64,000 nt of DNA from Antiquaquibacter soli (lineage in GTDB: Bacteria > Actinomycetota > Actinomycetes > Actinomycetales > Microbacteriaceae). Location of the stretch: NCBI RefSeq assembly GCF_030580675.1, contig NZ_JAUQUB010000003.1, positions 1 to 64,000 on the forward strand, in the 5' to 3' direction. The translations under genes and the position numbers were made by a program. The notes under the pieces were generated by a model. That model did no database searches. It was not told the DNA's origin and saw nothing but the letters and a program-made list of their open reading frames with translations. Position 1 is the stretch's first letter; every line of letters starts with the position of its first letter. Shown one piece after another: positions 34,757 to 42,813 of the stretch.

Positions 34757-35146
34757 GTGCGCGACGTGCTCGCAGTGCTCGCGGGCGGGCTCGTCGGCAC
34801 CGGGCTGCGCCTGGGACTGGACTCGGTGCTGCCCCACGAAGGCTTCGCCGTGTCGACGCTCGTCGCCAACACGGTCGGAGCGTTGGCGCTCGGGATGCTC
34901 GTCGCCCGCCTGTGGGACCGTGTACCCTCCTGGCTCCGCGCCGGACTCGGTGCGGGACTCCTCGGCAGCTTCACGACGTTCTCGGCCCTCGCGGTGGCGC
35001 TCGTCTCGCTCGGCGCGGCGGGGGACTGGATGCCCGCCCTCGCCTACCTCGTCGCCACGATGGCCCTCGGGCTCGGCGCCGCCTGGCTCGGCTTGCGCAT
35101 CGGTCGCCCGCGCGCGACGGCCCCCCTCGATCTGGTGGACGAGTGA
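34757..35146 (+). CDS. crcB: Fluoride exporter subunit CrcB/FluC, copy 1
   Basis: 129 residues, four transmembrane helices. The hallmark Asn is in VANTVGALALGML, and the channel motif is GLLGSFTTFSAL. FluC channels export fluoride as antiparallel dimers; bacteria with two adjacent genes make heterodimers of opposite topology. GTG lies 3 nt after the permease stop. It overlaps the second copy by GTGA. No crcB fluoride riboswitch is apparent upstream, so fluoride induction is not supported. Confidence 0.92.
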   Translation: MRDVLAVLAGGLVGTGLRLGLDSVLPHEGFAVSTLVANTVGALALGMLVARLWDRVPSWLRAGLGAGLLGSFTTFSALAVALVSLGAAGDWMPALAYLVATMALGLGAAWLGLRIGRPRATAPLDLVDE

Positions 35147-35508
35147 CTCCCGCCGTCATCGTCACCGTCCTCCTCGCGGGAGCCCTCGGCGCACTCGCCC
35201 GCTACGGCGTCTCGCGCGCCCTCGCCACCCGCCCGAGGTTCCCGTGGGCGGTGCTGCTCGTCAACGTCGTGGGGTCGGCCATCGGCGGCATCGTGCTCGG
35301 GCTCGCGGAGGCGGGCGCGGTCTCGCCGGAGTGGCGGCTCATCCTGCTCACCGGATTCTGCGGAGGGCTCACGACGTTCTCGACTTTCAGCGTGGAGACG
35401 GTGCAGCTCGTGCTCGACGGCCGCGGGCGCGCAGCGATCGTCAGCGTCGGCGCGAACCTCGTGCTCGGGATCGCGGCGGCGGCGATCGGCTACCTGATCG
35501 CGCGATAG
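35143..35508 (+). CDS. crcB: Fluoride exporter subunit CrcB/FluC, copy 2
   Basis: 121 residues, four transmembrane helices. VNVVGSAIGGIVLGL holds the pore Asn, and FCGGLTTFSTFSVETVQL the Phe-box and Thr-Thr-Phe-Ser filter, closer to the family consensus than copy 1. The start GTG overlaps the stop of copy 1 (GTGA), which gives equal translation of the two halves of a heterodimer. Downstream is a 14-bp perfect palindrome and then the VanY-like gene. Confidence 0.92.
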   Translation: MTPAVIVTVLLAGALGALARYGVSRALATRPRFPWAVLLVNVVGSAIGGIVLGLAEAGAVSPEWRLILLTGFCGGLTTFSTFSVETVQLVLDGRGRAAIVSVGANLVLGIAAAAIGYLIAR

Positions 35509-35525
35509 CCGGTACCTGAGGACCA

Positions 35526-35539
35526 GGGGACCGGTCCCC
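35526..35539. promoter_or_regulatory. Perfect 14-bp palindrome
   Basis: GGGGACCGGTCCCC between the fluC pair and the VanY-like lipoprotein. With no loop it is unlikely to be a terminator; it could be a protein-binding site. No regulator is known. Confidence 0.4.
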
Positions 35540-35598
35540 GCGGATGATCCGGCGCGGCCGCCTCGCGCCGGAGGCTAGGGGAGTCGAAAGGACATCCC

Positions 35599-36204
35599 GT
35601 GCGTCAGCCCCTCCTCCGTCCCCTCGCCCGCCTCGCCCTGGCCGTCGCGTTCATCGGCGTGCTGGCCGGGTGCGCGACCCCGGCCGCCGACCGCAGCATG
35701 GAATCGAGTGAGCCCGGGTCGAGCATCCCCGCCCCTCCCGACCTGGGCAGTGCGGGGCTCACCGAGGCGGACGGCTATGTCGCCCCAGGGGTGTGGCTCA
35801 CACTCGACGACGACGTGCCGGCGATCACCAACCTCGAGGACGACCTCCGCGCTGCCCTCGATGCGGCGGCCCTCTCCGCCCGGGAACGAGGTGTCGAGTT
35901 CTCGTTCACGAACGGCTGGCGCAGCGCCGCCTACCAGCAGTACCTCTTCGATCGGGCCGTCGAGGAGTACGGCAGCGAGGAGGAGGCGAGCCGCTGGGTC
36001 AAGCGCGCCGACGAGTCCCGGCACGTCACCGGCGGCGCGGTGGACGTCGCCACGTCCGACGCCATGGACTGGCTCAACCGGTTCGGTGCCGAGTTCGGCC
36101 TCTGCCAGATCTACGCGAACGAACTGTGGCACTTCGAGCACGTGCCCGGAGTGGATGCGGAGTCCGGTTGCCCGGCGCAGCTCACCGACAGCAGCGCGGG
36201 CTAG
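35599..36204 (+). CDS. VanY-family D-alanyl-D-alanine carboxypeptidase lipoprotein
   Basis: 201 residues. Signal peptide with lipobox VLAGC (Cys at about 25). The peptidase domain has the zinc signature SRHVTGGAVDVA (SxHxxGxAxD) and the ELWHFE catalytic motif, with a preceding NGWRSAAYQQYLFD. The enzyme trims the terminal D-Ala from peptidoglycan stem peptides outside the membrane. GTG start with Shine-Dalgarno GAAAGGA. Its stop shares CTAG with the convergent ATPase gene. A second VanY-like enzyme lies after purF. Confidence 0.9.
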   Translation: MRQPLLRPLARLALAVAFIGVLAGCATPAADRSMESSEPGSSIPAPPDLGSAGLTEADGYVAPGVWLTLDDDVPAITNLEDDLRAALDAAALSARERGVEFSFTNGWRSAAYQQYLFDRAVEEYGSEEEASRWVKRADESRHVTGGAVDVATSDAMDWLNRFGAEFGLCQIYANELWHFEHVPGVDAESGCPAQLTDSSAG

Positions 36205-37352
36205 CGCTTCGGCCAGCTCCAGGGCGGCTCCTCGAGCATCCCGCGTCCCGCGACGACGGTCTCGCCCGTGTGCTTCTCCAAGTCGATGCGGGAGGCGTCG
36301 GCGAGCGCCGCCGCCAGTCGCGACGAGTGGGTGACGACGACGACTTGCGACCGGGTCGCGGCATCCGCGATGAGCTCGGCGAGAGGCTCGGTGAGGTCGG
36401 GGTGCAAGCTCGTCTCGGGCTCGTTGAGCACGAGCAGCCCGGGCGGGCGCGGGCTGAGGAGCGCGGCCACCCAGAGCAGGTAGCGGACCGTGCCGTCGGA
36501 GAGCTCGGCGGCCGCGAGCGGCCGGAGCATCCCGGGTTGGCGCAGGGCGAAGCCGAACCAGCCGTCCCGGTCGTCCACCTCGAGCCGACTGCCGGGGAAG
36601 GCGCGGTCGATCGCCGTGTCGAGACCGGTGCCGAGCTCGCGCACCGTCTGCAGCGCCGCCGCAAGGGATGACCCGTCCGCGGGGAGCACGGGAGTGCGGG
36701 TTCCCGGCGCGAGCCGACGGGCCGGCGCCTCGGCGTCGGTGCGCACGTGGTCGTAGAAGCGCCAGGATCTCAGCTGCTCGCGCAGCGCCATCAGCTCGGG
36801 AGCGGCATCCGGATCCGCGAACTCGCTGAGGATGCTGTCGTACGCCCGCACTCGGTGGGGGTGGTGCGCCCACTCGCCCGAGCCGTCGCGCCACCGCACG
36901 TCGGCACCGCGGCGCTCGGTGAGCACCGTGCCCGGGCGCAGCACCGGCCCGCTCCACACCGACTCGACCTTGATCTCCGGGTCGAGGGCGAACATCGTGC
37001 GCTCCGACGGCACCGGCAGCCCGAACTCGATCGAGTAGCTGAGCTCGTCCGCGGCGAAGCCGAGGCGCAGCGCGACCGGGCCCGTGCGGCGCGTGCCCTG
37101 CACGGGCACCTCGCCCGAGCGCATCCCGCGGCTCACCGTCTCCGGGCCCGCCCACAGCGTGCTCGAGAGGCCGCCCTCGCGAGCGAGCGCCCCGATCGCG
37201 CCGCCGAGGGATGCCTCGGCCAGTAGCCGCAGCGAGCGGTACACGCTCGACTTGCCGGTGCCGTTGGCGCCCGTCACGACGGTGAGGCCCGACAGCGGCA
37301 CCACCAGGCGACGCAGCGAGCGGTAGTTCTCGACGGCGAGGGTGCGCAGCAT
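36201..37352 (-). CDS. AAA family ATPase (RecF/OLD-like)
   Basis: 383 residues. MLRTLAVENYRSLRRLVVPLSGLTVVTGANGTGKSSVYRSL holds the Walker A of the SMC/RecF-type ATPases. The C-terminal half has the signature loop LSDGTVRYLLWVAALLS, Walker B LLVLNEPETSLHPDL and the H-loop VVVTHSSRL. No TOPRIM domain is fused, and no partner gene is adjacent. Such proteins act in DNA repair or as stand-alone nuclease-like defence ATPases; function is not assigned here. ATG 37352 is preceded by TAGCCT and exactly 6 nt (37364-37359). Divergent from the LLM gene. Confidence 0.87.
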   Translation of the reverse strand: MLRTLAVENYRSLRRLVVPLSGLTVVTGANGTGKSSVYRSLRLLAEASLGGAIGALAREGGLSSTLWAGPETVSRGMRSGEVPVQGTRRTGPVALRLGFAADELSYSIEFGLPVPSERTMFALDPEIKVESVWSGPVLRPGTVLTERRGADVRWRDGSGEWAHHPHRVRAYDSILSEFADPDAAPELMALREQLRSWRFYDHVRTDAEAPARRLAPGTRTPVLPADGSSLAAALQTVRELGTGLDTAIDRAFPGSRLEVDDRDGWFGFALRQPGMLRPLAAAELSDGTVRYLLWVAALLSPRPPGLLVLNEPETSLHPDLTEPLAELIADAATRSQVVVVTHSSRLAAALADASRIDLEKHTGETVVAGRGMLEEPPWSWPKR

Positions 37353-37396
37353 CCCGCCAGGCTAACCGCGCGCGCCGACAGGCGTAGCGTGGGCTC

Positions 37397-38266
37397 ATGC
37401 GCTTCGGATTCCACCTCTTCGACATGACCCTCCCCGGCGGCCCCGCGGGCCTCGCGCCGGCGATCCGCTCGGCCGCCCGCACCTCCGACGAGATCGGGGC
37501 GAGCTGGTTCACCGTGATGGACCACTTCTTCCAGATGGAGCAGTTCCGAACCGCCCACGACCCGATGCTCGAGGGCTACACGACCCTCGGTTTCGCGGCC
37601 GGCGTGACCGAGCGCGTGAAGCTCGGCACCGTCGTCACGGGCGTCACGTACCGGCATCCGGGCATCCTGTCGAAGACGGTCACGACGCTCGACGTGCTGA
37701 GCGAGGGCCGCGCGTTCCTCGGGATCGGCGCGGCCTGGTACGAGCGCGAGCACCTCGCCCTCGGTGTGCCGTACCCGCCGCTCAAGGAGCGCTTCGAGCG
37801 GCTCGAGGAGACCCTGCAGATCGTGCTGCAGATGTGGAGCGACGACGAGGGCCCCTTCGTCGGGCAGCACTACCACCTCGCCGAGACGATCTCCGTGCCG
37901 AAGCCCGTGCAGTCGCCGCGCCCGTCGATCGTCATCGGCGGCAGCGGCGAGAAGAAGACGCTGCGCCTCGTCGCCCAGTACGCGGATGCCACGAACCTCA
38001 TCGCCCCCGACGCCGAGACCGTCACCCGCAAGCTCGAGATCCTGCGCGAGCACTGCGACGCGGTCGGGCGCGACTACGACTCGATCGAGCGCACCGCCCA
38101 GTTCCGGCTGCTGCCCGACTTCGATCCGGACGAGGTGCTGCGGGATGCTGCCGCCTTCGCCGCGGCGGGCATCCAGCACCTCCACTTCGGGGTGCTCGGA
38201 CCCGACCCCGCCGGCTCGATCGCCCGCTTTGGCGACGAGATCGCGGAGCGCTTCAGCCTGCTGTAG
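37397..38266 (+). CDS. LLM-class (luciferase-like) F420/FMN-dependent oxidoreductase
   Basis: 289 residues, TIM-barrel luciferase-like fold: RFGFHLFDMTLPGGPAGLAP, TLDVLSEGRAFLGIGAAWYEREH, PYPPLKERFERLEE, PSIVIGGSGEKKTLRLVAQYAD. These positions and length match the F420-dependent subclass common in actinobacteria. The substrate is unknown. ATG 37397 follows TAGCGT at 37385-37390 with 6 nt. Divergent from the ATPase and adjacent by 1 base to the ABC permease stop. Confidence 0.88.
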   Translation: MRFGFHLFDMTLPGGPAGLAPAIRSAARTSDEIGASWFTVMDHFFQMEQFRTAHDPMLEGYTTLGFAAGVTERVKLGTVVTGVTYRHPGILSKTVTTLDVLSEGRAFLGIGAAWYEREHLALGVPYPPLKERFERLEETLQIVLQMWSDDEGPFVGQHYHLAETISVPKPVQSPRPSIVIGGSGEKKTLRLVAQYADATNLIAPDAETVTRKLEILREHCDAVGRDYDSIERTAQFRLLPDFDPDEVLRDAAAFAAAGIQHLHFGVLGPDPAGSIARFGDEIAERFSLL

Positions 38267-39136
38267 CTACCCCTTCTCCGCCCCCGAGGTGGTGTTCATG
38301 ATGCGGCGCTGGAAGATGAAGAACAGCACGGCGACCGGGATCGACATGAGCACCGCCGCCGCGAGCTGAAGCGGGTACTGGTTGCCGGAGCCGAGCTCGC
38401 CGGACGTGAGCGACGCGACACCGGTGGTGAGCGTGTTGAGGTCGGCGCTCTGCCGCGAGATCACGAAGTGCGAGAACTCGTTCCACGACCCCTGGAAGCT
38501 CAGGATGAACAGGGTGATGAGCGCGGGCCGCGCCATCGGCAGCACGACCGACCAGTACGTGCGGAACACTCCGGCCCCGTCGATTCGCGCGGCCTCCTCG
38601 ATGCTCGCCGGAACGGACTCGAAGAACTGCTTCATGATGAAGATGCCGCCCGCGTCGATGATGAGCGGGAGGATCATCCCGCCGAAGGTGTTGTAGAGGC
38701 CGAGCTCCTTGAGGATGAGGAACCGGGGGATGAGCAGCACCACGTTCGGCACCGCCATCACCGCGATGAGGCCGGCGAAGACGATCCCGCGCCCGCGGAA
38801 CTGCAGCCGCGACAGCGCGTAGCCGGCGAGCGAGTCGAAGAACACGCGGCACACGGTCACGATCACCGTGATGATCGCGGAGTTCGCGGTCCACTGCAGC
38901 AGCGGCACCGTGGTGAAGAGCCGCTCGTAGGCGGCGGCGGTCCAGATCTGCGGCACGAGCGAGAGCGGGTTCTGCGTCGCATCCGCGTCTGTCTTGAAGC
39001 TCCCCGCGACCGAGATGAGGAACGGGTAGATGTAGACGAGCGCGAGCAGCACGAGCAGGAGGTAGCCGATCAGCAGCGAGGTTCTCGCGCGCGGAGTCAT
39101 CCGTGCCCGCCGCTTCGGCAGCGCGGTAGCGGTCAT
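38267..39136 (-). CDS. Carbohydrate ABC transporter permease (MalG-like)
   Basis: 289 residues, six transmembrane helices. The EAA loop reads SIEEAARIDGAGVFRTYWSVVLPMARPAL, which docks the ATPase subunit. A basic, disordered N-terminus precedes TM1. It overlaps the other permease by ATGA (start 39136, upstream stop at 39133). Last gene of the sugar operon; no ATP-binding subunit is encoded here, so a shared MsiK-like ATPase elsewhere is expected. Confidence 0.92.
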   Translation of the reverse strand: MTATALPKRRARMTPRARTSLLIGYLLLVLLALVYIYPFLISVAGSFKTDADATQNPLSLVPQIWTAAAYERLFTTVPLLQWTANSAIITVIVTVCRVFFDSLAGYALSRLQFRGRGIVFAGLIAVMAVPNVVLLIPRFLILKELGLYNTFGGMILPLIIDAGGIFIMKQFFESVPASIEEAARIDGAGVFRTYWSVVLPMARPALITLFILSFQGSWNEFSHFVISRQSADLNTLTTGVASLTSGELGSGNQYPLQLAAAVLMSIPVAVLFFIFQRRIMNTTSGAEKG

Positions 39137-40260
39137 CGCCGCACCACCCCCTCGGCGCCCGCGGCCCCGACGGCAGTGTTCGCCGCCCCCTGCTGCGCGA
39201 GGGCGTGCAGCCGCGCGTCCGCCTTGCGGGCGCGCCGGATGCCCGACCGCCCCAGATCGCGATCCCTCAGCACCCACCGCTGCAGCAGGGTGAGCGCGAC
39301 GATGATGAGGAAGAGGATGAACGAGATCGCCGCCCCCTCGCCCCAGTTCAGTTCGCTGAACGACGTGTCGTACGCGAGGAACGCGGGGGTCAGCAGGGTC
39401 TTGCCGGGAGCCCCCCGACCGGTGAGGTAGATCTGGTCGAACACCTGCCACGTGCCGATGAGGCCGAGGGTGAGCACGGTGAAGAGGGCGGGCTTGAGCA
39501 TGGGCAACGTCACCGAGAAGAAGGTGCGCACGGCTCCCGCGCCGTCGACCATGGCGGCCTCGTCGATCTCCTCGCCGACGTTCTGGAGCGCGGCGAGGAA
39601 GATGAGCATGAACGTGCCCGACGTCGTGAAGACGGCGAGGGTGATGAGCACGCACATCGCCACCGAGGGCCCGCTGAGCCACTCCCAGCCGCTCACCCCG
39701 AGGAAGCCGGGCGCGGCGAGCGCCTCGGGGGGCGAGGTCACCCCGACGCCGGCGAGGAGGATGTGGATGACTCCGCGCGGGTCGGCGAACCAGTTGGGGC
39801 CGTTCACGCCGAACCACCCGAGCAGCGCGTTGACCGCGCCGGAGGCGGTGAACAGGAAGATGAAGATCGTGGTGATCGCGACCGAGCTCGTCACCGAGGG
39901 GAAGTAGAACGCGGTGCGGAAGAAGCCGCGCCCGCGCAGCACCCGGCGGTTCACCTGCACGGCGAGGAACAGGGCGAGCGCGGTCTGCAGCGGCACGACC
40001 GCGAGCACGTAGTACGCGTTGTTGCGGATGGACGTGCCGAAGTCCTTCTGCGCGAGTCCCGGGTCGGTGAGCACCGCCGCATAGTTCTCGGCGCCGACGA
40101 GCGACGAGTTGCCGAGCGGCGACCCGAGCCCGTTCCAATTGCTGAAGCTCACGTACAGCGCGAGCCCGATCGGCACCACGAGGAACAACCCGATGATGAC
40201 GATCGCGGGCGCGACGAACGCCCACCCGTAGTACCTGTCACTCCGACGAAGCTTCGACAC
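39133..40260 (-). CDS. Carbohydrate ABC transporter permease (MalF-like)
   Basis: 375 residues, longer than usual because of an extended periplasmic region and a C-terminal tail of about 45 residues rich in Ala, Arg and Gly. EAA loop: IDEAAMVDGAGAVRTFFSVTLPMLKPALF. The N-terminus SKLRRSDRYYGWAFVAPAIVIIGLFLVVPIG is typical for MalF-type sugar permeases. GTG start with AGGAG six bases upstream. It follows the binding-protein gene after a 135-bp gap carrying a very stable hairpin. Pairs with the MalG-like permease through ATGA. Confidence 0.92.
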   Translation of the reverse strand: MSKLRRSDRYYGWAFVAPAIVIIGLFLVVPIGLALYVSFSNWNGLGSPLGNSSLVGAENYAAVLTDPGLAQKDFGTSIRNNAYYVLAVVPLQTALALFLAVQVNRRVLRGRGFFRTAFYFPSVTSSVAITTIFIFLFTASGAVNALLGWFGVNGPNWFADPRGVIHILLAGVGVTSPPEALAAPGFLGVSGWEWLSGPSVAMCVLITLAVFTTSGTFMLIFLAALQNVGEEIDEAAMVDGAGAVRTFFSVTLPMLKPALFTVLTLGLIGTWQVFDQIYLTGRGAPGKTLLTPAFLAYDTSFSELNWGEGAAISFILFLIIVALTLLQRWVLRDRDLGRSGIRRARKADARLHALAQQGAANTAVGAAGAEGVVRR

Positions 40261-40311
40261 GAGTTACTCCTAGGCCCATCCCCACCACGGGGAGCTGGAT
40301 GTATACGGAAG

Positions 40312-40385
40312 CTGCGGCGGGTCGATCGGATGGCTCGGGTGGGCCGGGCCTCTACGGGCGGAGCCGTCCGATCGACCCGCCGCAG
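40312..40385 (-). promoter_or_regulatory. Long intercistronic hairpin after the sugar-binding-protein gene
   Basis: CTGCGGCGGGTCGATCGGA (40312-40330) is matched perfectly by its inverse complement (40367-40385), 19 bp; one wobble pair and GGCTC/GAGCC then extend it to about 25 bp around a 24-nt loop. Placed between binding-protein and permease genes, it should slow exonucleases and favour the binding protein mRNA, as seen between malE and malF in enterobacteria. Confidence 0.8.
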
Positions 40386-40395
40386 CGGGGACGAG

Positions 40396-41613
40396 CTACT
40401 CCGCCTCGTCGAGCGCCGCCTGCAAGTTCGACTGCAGCGCAGCCAGCATTGCCGCAGCATCCCCTCCGACGAGCCCCTCGAGCTGCGCGTTGAAGTCGCC
40501 GATCACGGTCGCCGACCCGGCGAAGTTCACGGGGCTGACGGCGTAGTCGCTGCCAGCGACGAACGACGCGTTCTCGGGGTAGTTCTCGCTGTAGGTCGCC
40601 GCAGCCGACTGGGTCGACGGGATGACGCCGAACGCGTCCGCGAAGGCGAGCTGCTGCTCGTCCGAGGTGAGGTACTCGACGAGCGAGACGGCGGCGTCGC
40701 GGGTGTCGGAGTTCGCGGGGATGCCCCAGCAGTTGCTGAACGTGAAGGTGGACTTCCCGCCCGGTCCCGCCGGGAGTTCGACCGCCTGGTAGTTCGTGTC
40801 GGGGAAGTCGCCCTGGATGCCCTTGATCCACGGTCCCTCGATGACCATCGCGGCCTTGCCGGCGCCGAGTGCCTCACCGGCCCAGCCGGCGGAGAGCTCG
40901 GACGGGAACTTCAGCACTCCCTCGTCGTGCAGCTTCTGAACGAACTGCAGGCCCTCGAGGTTCTCGGGGCTGTCGGCGGTGACGGTGTCGCCGTCGACGA
41001 GCTGTCCGCCCGCCTGGTTCATGAAGACGCCCACTCGCGCGTACTCGAGACCGAACGACAGTCCCACGGTGCCCGCGGAGGTGAGGGTGCGCGCCGCGGC
41101 TTCGAGGCCGGCCCAATCGGTGGGGATATCGGCATCCGTCAGTCCCGCCGCCGCCCACAGATCGGTATTGATGATGAGGCCGAGGGTGGAGAAGTCCTTC
41201 GGTGCGCACGTGAACGTGCCGTCGTAGGTGTAGGTGTCGACGAGCCCCTGGTAGAAGTCGCCCGCGTTCGGGAGCTCCTCCGCATAGGGGTCGAGGTAGC
41301 CGTTGCTCGCGTACGTCGCGAACTGGTCCCAGCTCATGTAGAAGAGGTCGGGCGCGTCATCGCCCGCGAATCCTTGGCTGAGCTGCTGGGTCAGGTCGCT
41401 TGCCGCGACGACCGTGACGGTCGCGTCGTTGTCGGCCGCCCACGAGTCCGCTGTGGCCTGGACGGCCTCCGTCTCGGCGTCGCCGCTCGACCCGATCAGG
41501 ATCTCCAGCTCGTTGCCCCCGTCGGACGAGTCACCGCCCCCTGCCGCGCACCCGCCCAGGACGACCGCGAGGCCGATCCCGAGCGCGAGGGCGCTCCGTG
41601 TCGTGTTTCTCAT
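40396..41613 (-). CDS. Sugar-binding lipoprotein of an ABC transporter
   Basis: 405 residues. Signal peptide with lipobox VLGGC. The mature protein starts with a Gly/Asp/Ser linker and a strand ELEILIGSSGDAETEAVQATADSW, typical of family 1 carbohydrate-binding proteins; the C-terminal half shows AGKAAMVIEGPWIKGIQGDFP and SVEYLT-type helices. It captures a sugar outside the membrane for the two permeases downstream. ATG has GAGAGGAACAGGCA upstream. It lies 12 nt after the LacI gene, so it belongs to a LacI-controlled operon. The sugar is not identifiable. Confidence 0.92.
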   Translation of the reverse strand: MRNTTRSALALGIGLAVVLGGCAAGGGDSSDGGNELEILIGSSGDAETEAVQATADSWAADNDATVTVVAASDLTQQLSQGFAGDDAPDLFYMSWDQFATYASNGYLDPYAEELPNAGDFYQGLVDTYTYDGTFTCAPKDFSTLGLIINTDLWAAAGLTDADIPTDWAGLEAAARTLTSAGTVGLSFGLEYARVGVFMNQAGGQLVDGDTVTADSPENLEGLQFVQKLHDEGVLKFPSELSAGWAGEALGAGKAAMVIEGPWIKGIQGDFPDTNYQAVELPAGPGGKSTFTFSNCWGIPANSDTRDAAVSLVEYLTSDEQQLAFADAFGVIPSTQSAAATYSENYPENASFVAGSDYAVSPVNFAGSATVIGDFNAQLEGLVGGDAAAMLAALQSNLQAALDEAE

Positions 41614-41625
41614 TGCCTGTTCCTC

Positions 41626-42708
41626 TCAGTTGCCGCCGGGATCGCTCCCGGCCTCCTCCACGACCGTCAGGTGACTCGACCGGCGGACGATGAGCTTGGG
41701 GGCGACGAGCCGGTGCGCCGAGCGCTCCGTGACCTCGTCGGCTGTCAGGACGCGGTGACCCTGCTCGCCCATGAGCAGGTCGAGGGCGGTCGCGGCGATC
41801 TCGTCGGTGCGCTGGTCGACGCTGGAGAGGCCGACCGCCTTCGCGACGGGGGTGTTGTCGAAGCCGATGACGGGGAAGCCGCGGCGGCCGGCCTCGGTGA
41901 CCGCCATCATGGCGCCGAGGGCGACGGAGTCGCTGACGCAGACGAGCGCGTCGACGAGCCGGAGCGGCAGCAGCTTCTCGACGGCCATACGTGCCCCGGG
42001 CACGCTCTCCTCGACGCGCACGGTGAGCAGCTCGAGCTCGTGGTCGGTCAGGTCGAACTGCTCGCGCATCGCCGTCGTCCAGCCGCGGCGGCGGTCGTCG
42101 CCGGTGGCGGAGCCGGCGGGCCAGCCGAGGAACCCGATGCGACGGATGCCCCGCCCGATGAGGTGGCGCGTGGCATCCAGCACTCCCGCGAAGCCGTCGA
42201 CGTCGACCCACCGGTGGTCGGGGGACTCGGCGTGCTCCTCGCCCCAGGGTCGGCCGAAGCTTACGAACGGCATCCCGGCGTCGATGAGCCAGGGGATGCG
42301 CGGGTCGCCGTAGTAGGTGGAGGTGATGACGACGGCGTCGACGTCGGCGCCGTCGCGGAGGGCGCGGAGCTGCGCGAGCTCGTCGGCGGGGTCGGTCGCC
42401 GTGAACAGGAGCACGCGCATCCCCCGCTCGGCGGCGCGAGCGGTGAGGTCGTGGAGGAAGCGGTCGAGGATGGACCCGGAGATGCCGTTGGTGATGGGGT
42501 CCATGCGGATCGCGATCGTCGACGAGTACTGCGAGCGCAGTCGTCGGGCGGACGCGTGCGGGTGGTAGCCGAGCCGGTCGATGACGTCGCGGACTCGCTC
42601 GCGGGTCTCCTCGCGCACGATGTCGGGCGCGTTGAGCACGTTCGACACCGTCTGGCGGGAGACGGATGCCTCGCGCGCGACGTCCTCGATCGTGGGGAAT
42701 CGCGCCAC
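41626..42708 (-). CDS. LacI-family transcriptional regulator
   Basis: 360 residues. The HTH (TIEDVAREASVSRQTVSNVLNAPDIVREETRERVRDVIDRLGY) and hinge helix precede a periplasmic-binding-like sensor domain (VSFGRPWGEEHAESPDHRWVDVDGFAG). First gene of the sugar operon, 12 nt before the binding-protein gene. GTG 42708 has AAGGAG upstream. A palindrome with central CG, GGTTTGATCGTTCAAACC, lies 23 nt upstream and is the expected operator, so it controls its own operon. The effector sugar is unknown. Confidence 0.92.
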   Translation of the reverse strand: MARFPTIEDVAREASVSRQTVSNVLNAPDIVREETRERVRDVIDRLGYHPHASARRLRSQYSSTIAIRMDPITNGISGSILDRFLHDLTARAAERGMRVLLFTATDPADELAQLRALRDGADVDAVVITSTYYGDPRIPWLIDAGMPFVSFGRPWGEEHAESPDHRWVDVDGFAGVLDATRHLIGRGIRRIGFLGWPAGSATGDDRRRGWTTAMREQFDLTDHELELLTVRVEESVPGARMAVEKLLPLRLVDALVCVSDSVALGAMMAVTEAGRRGFPVIGFDNTPVAKAVGLSSVDQRTDEIAATALDLLMGEQGHRVLTADEVTERSAHRLVAPKLIVRRSSHLTVVEEAGSDPGGN

Positions 42709-42730
42709 GGGTCTCCTTCGGCCGGCGGTG

Positions 42731-42748
42731 GGTTTGATCGTTCAAACC
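42731..42748. promoter_or_regulatory. LacI-family operator
   Basis: GGTTTGATCGTTCAAACC: 7-bp inverted arms around TCGT, with the central CG typical of LacI-family sites. It lies just upstream of the regulator gene. Confidence 0.85.
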
Positions 42749-42766
42749 CTGCGATCCACCGTGCGC

Positions 42767-42780
42767 CCCCCGTTCGGGGG
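42767..42780 (-). terminator. Short GC hairpin after lspA
   Basis: CCCCC (42767-42771) and GGGGG (42776-42780) pair around GTTC, directly downstream of the lspA stop. No U-run follows, so termination strength is uncertain. Confidence 0.5.
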
Positions 42781-42813
42781 CCGTCAACCCGTTGCCAGAA
42801 CGCTCGCTCTGCG

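Noticed and set aside
34754-34760. Fluoride riboswitch before the fluC genes
   Set aside because: Only 3 nt separate the permease stop from the first fluC start and no crcB-like fold is visible upstream.
32723-34837. Long minus-strand open frame opposite the APC permease
   Set aside because: Composition is Asp/Arg/Glu/His rich without domain features; the plus strand encodes a clear membrane protein.
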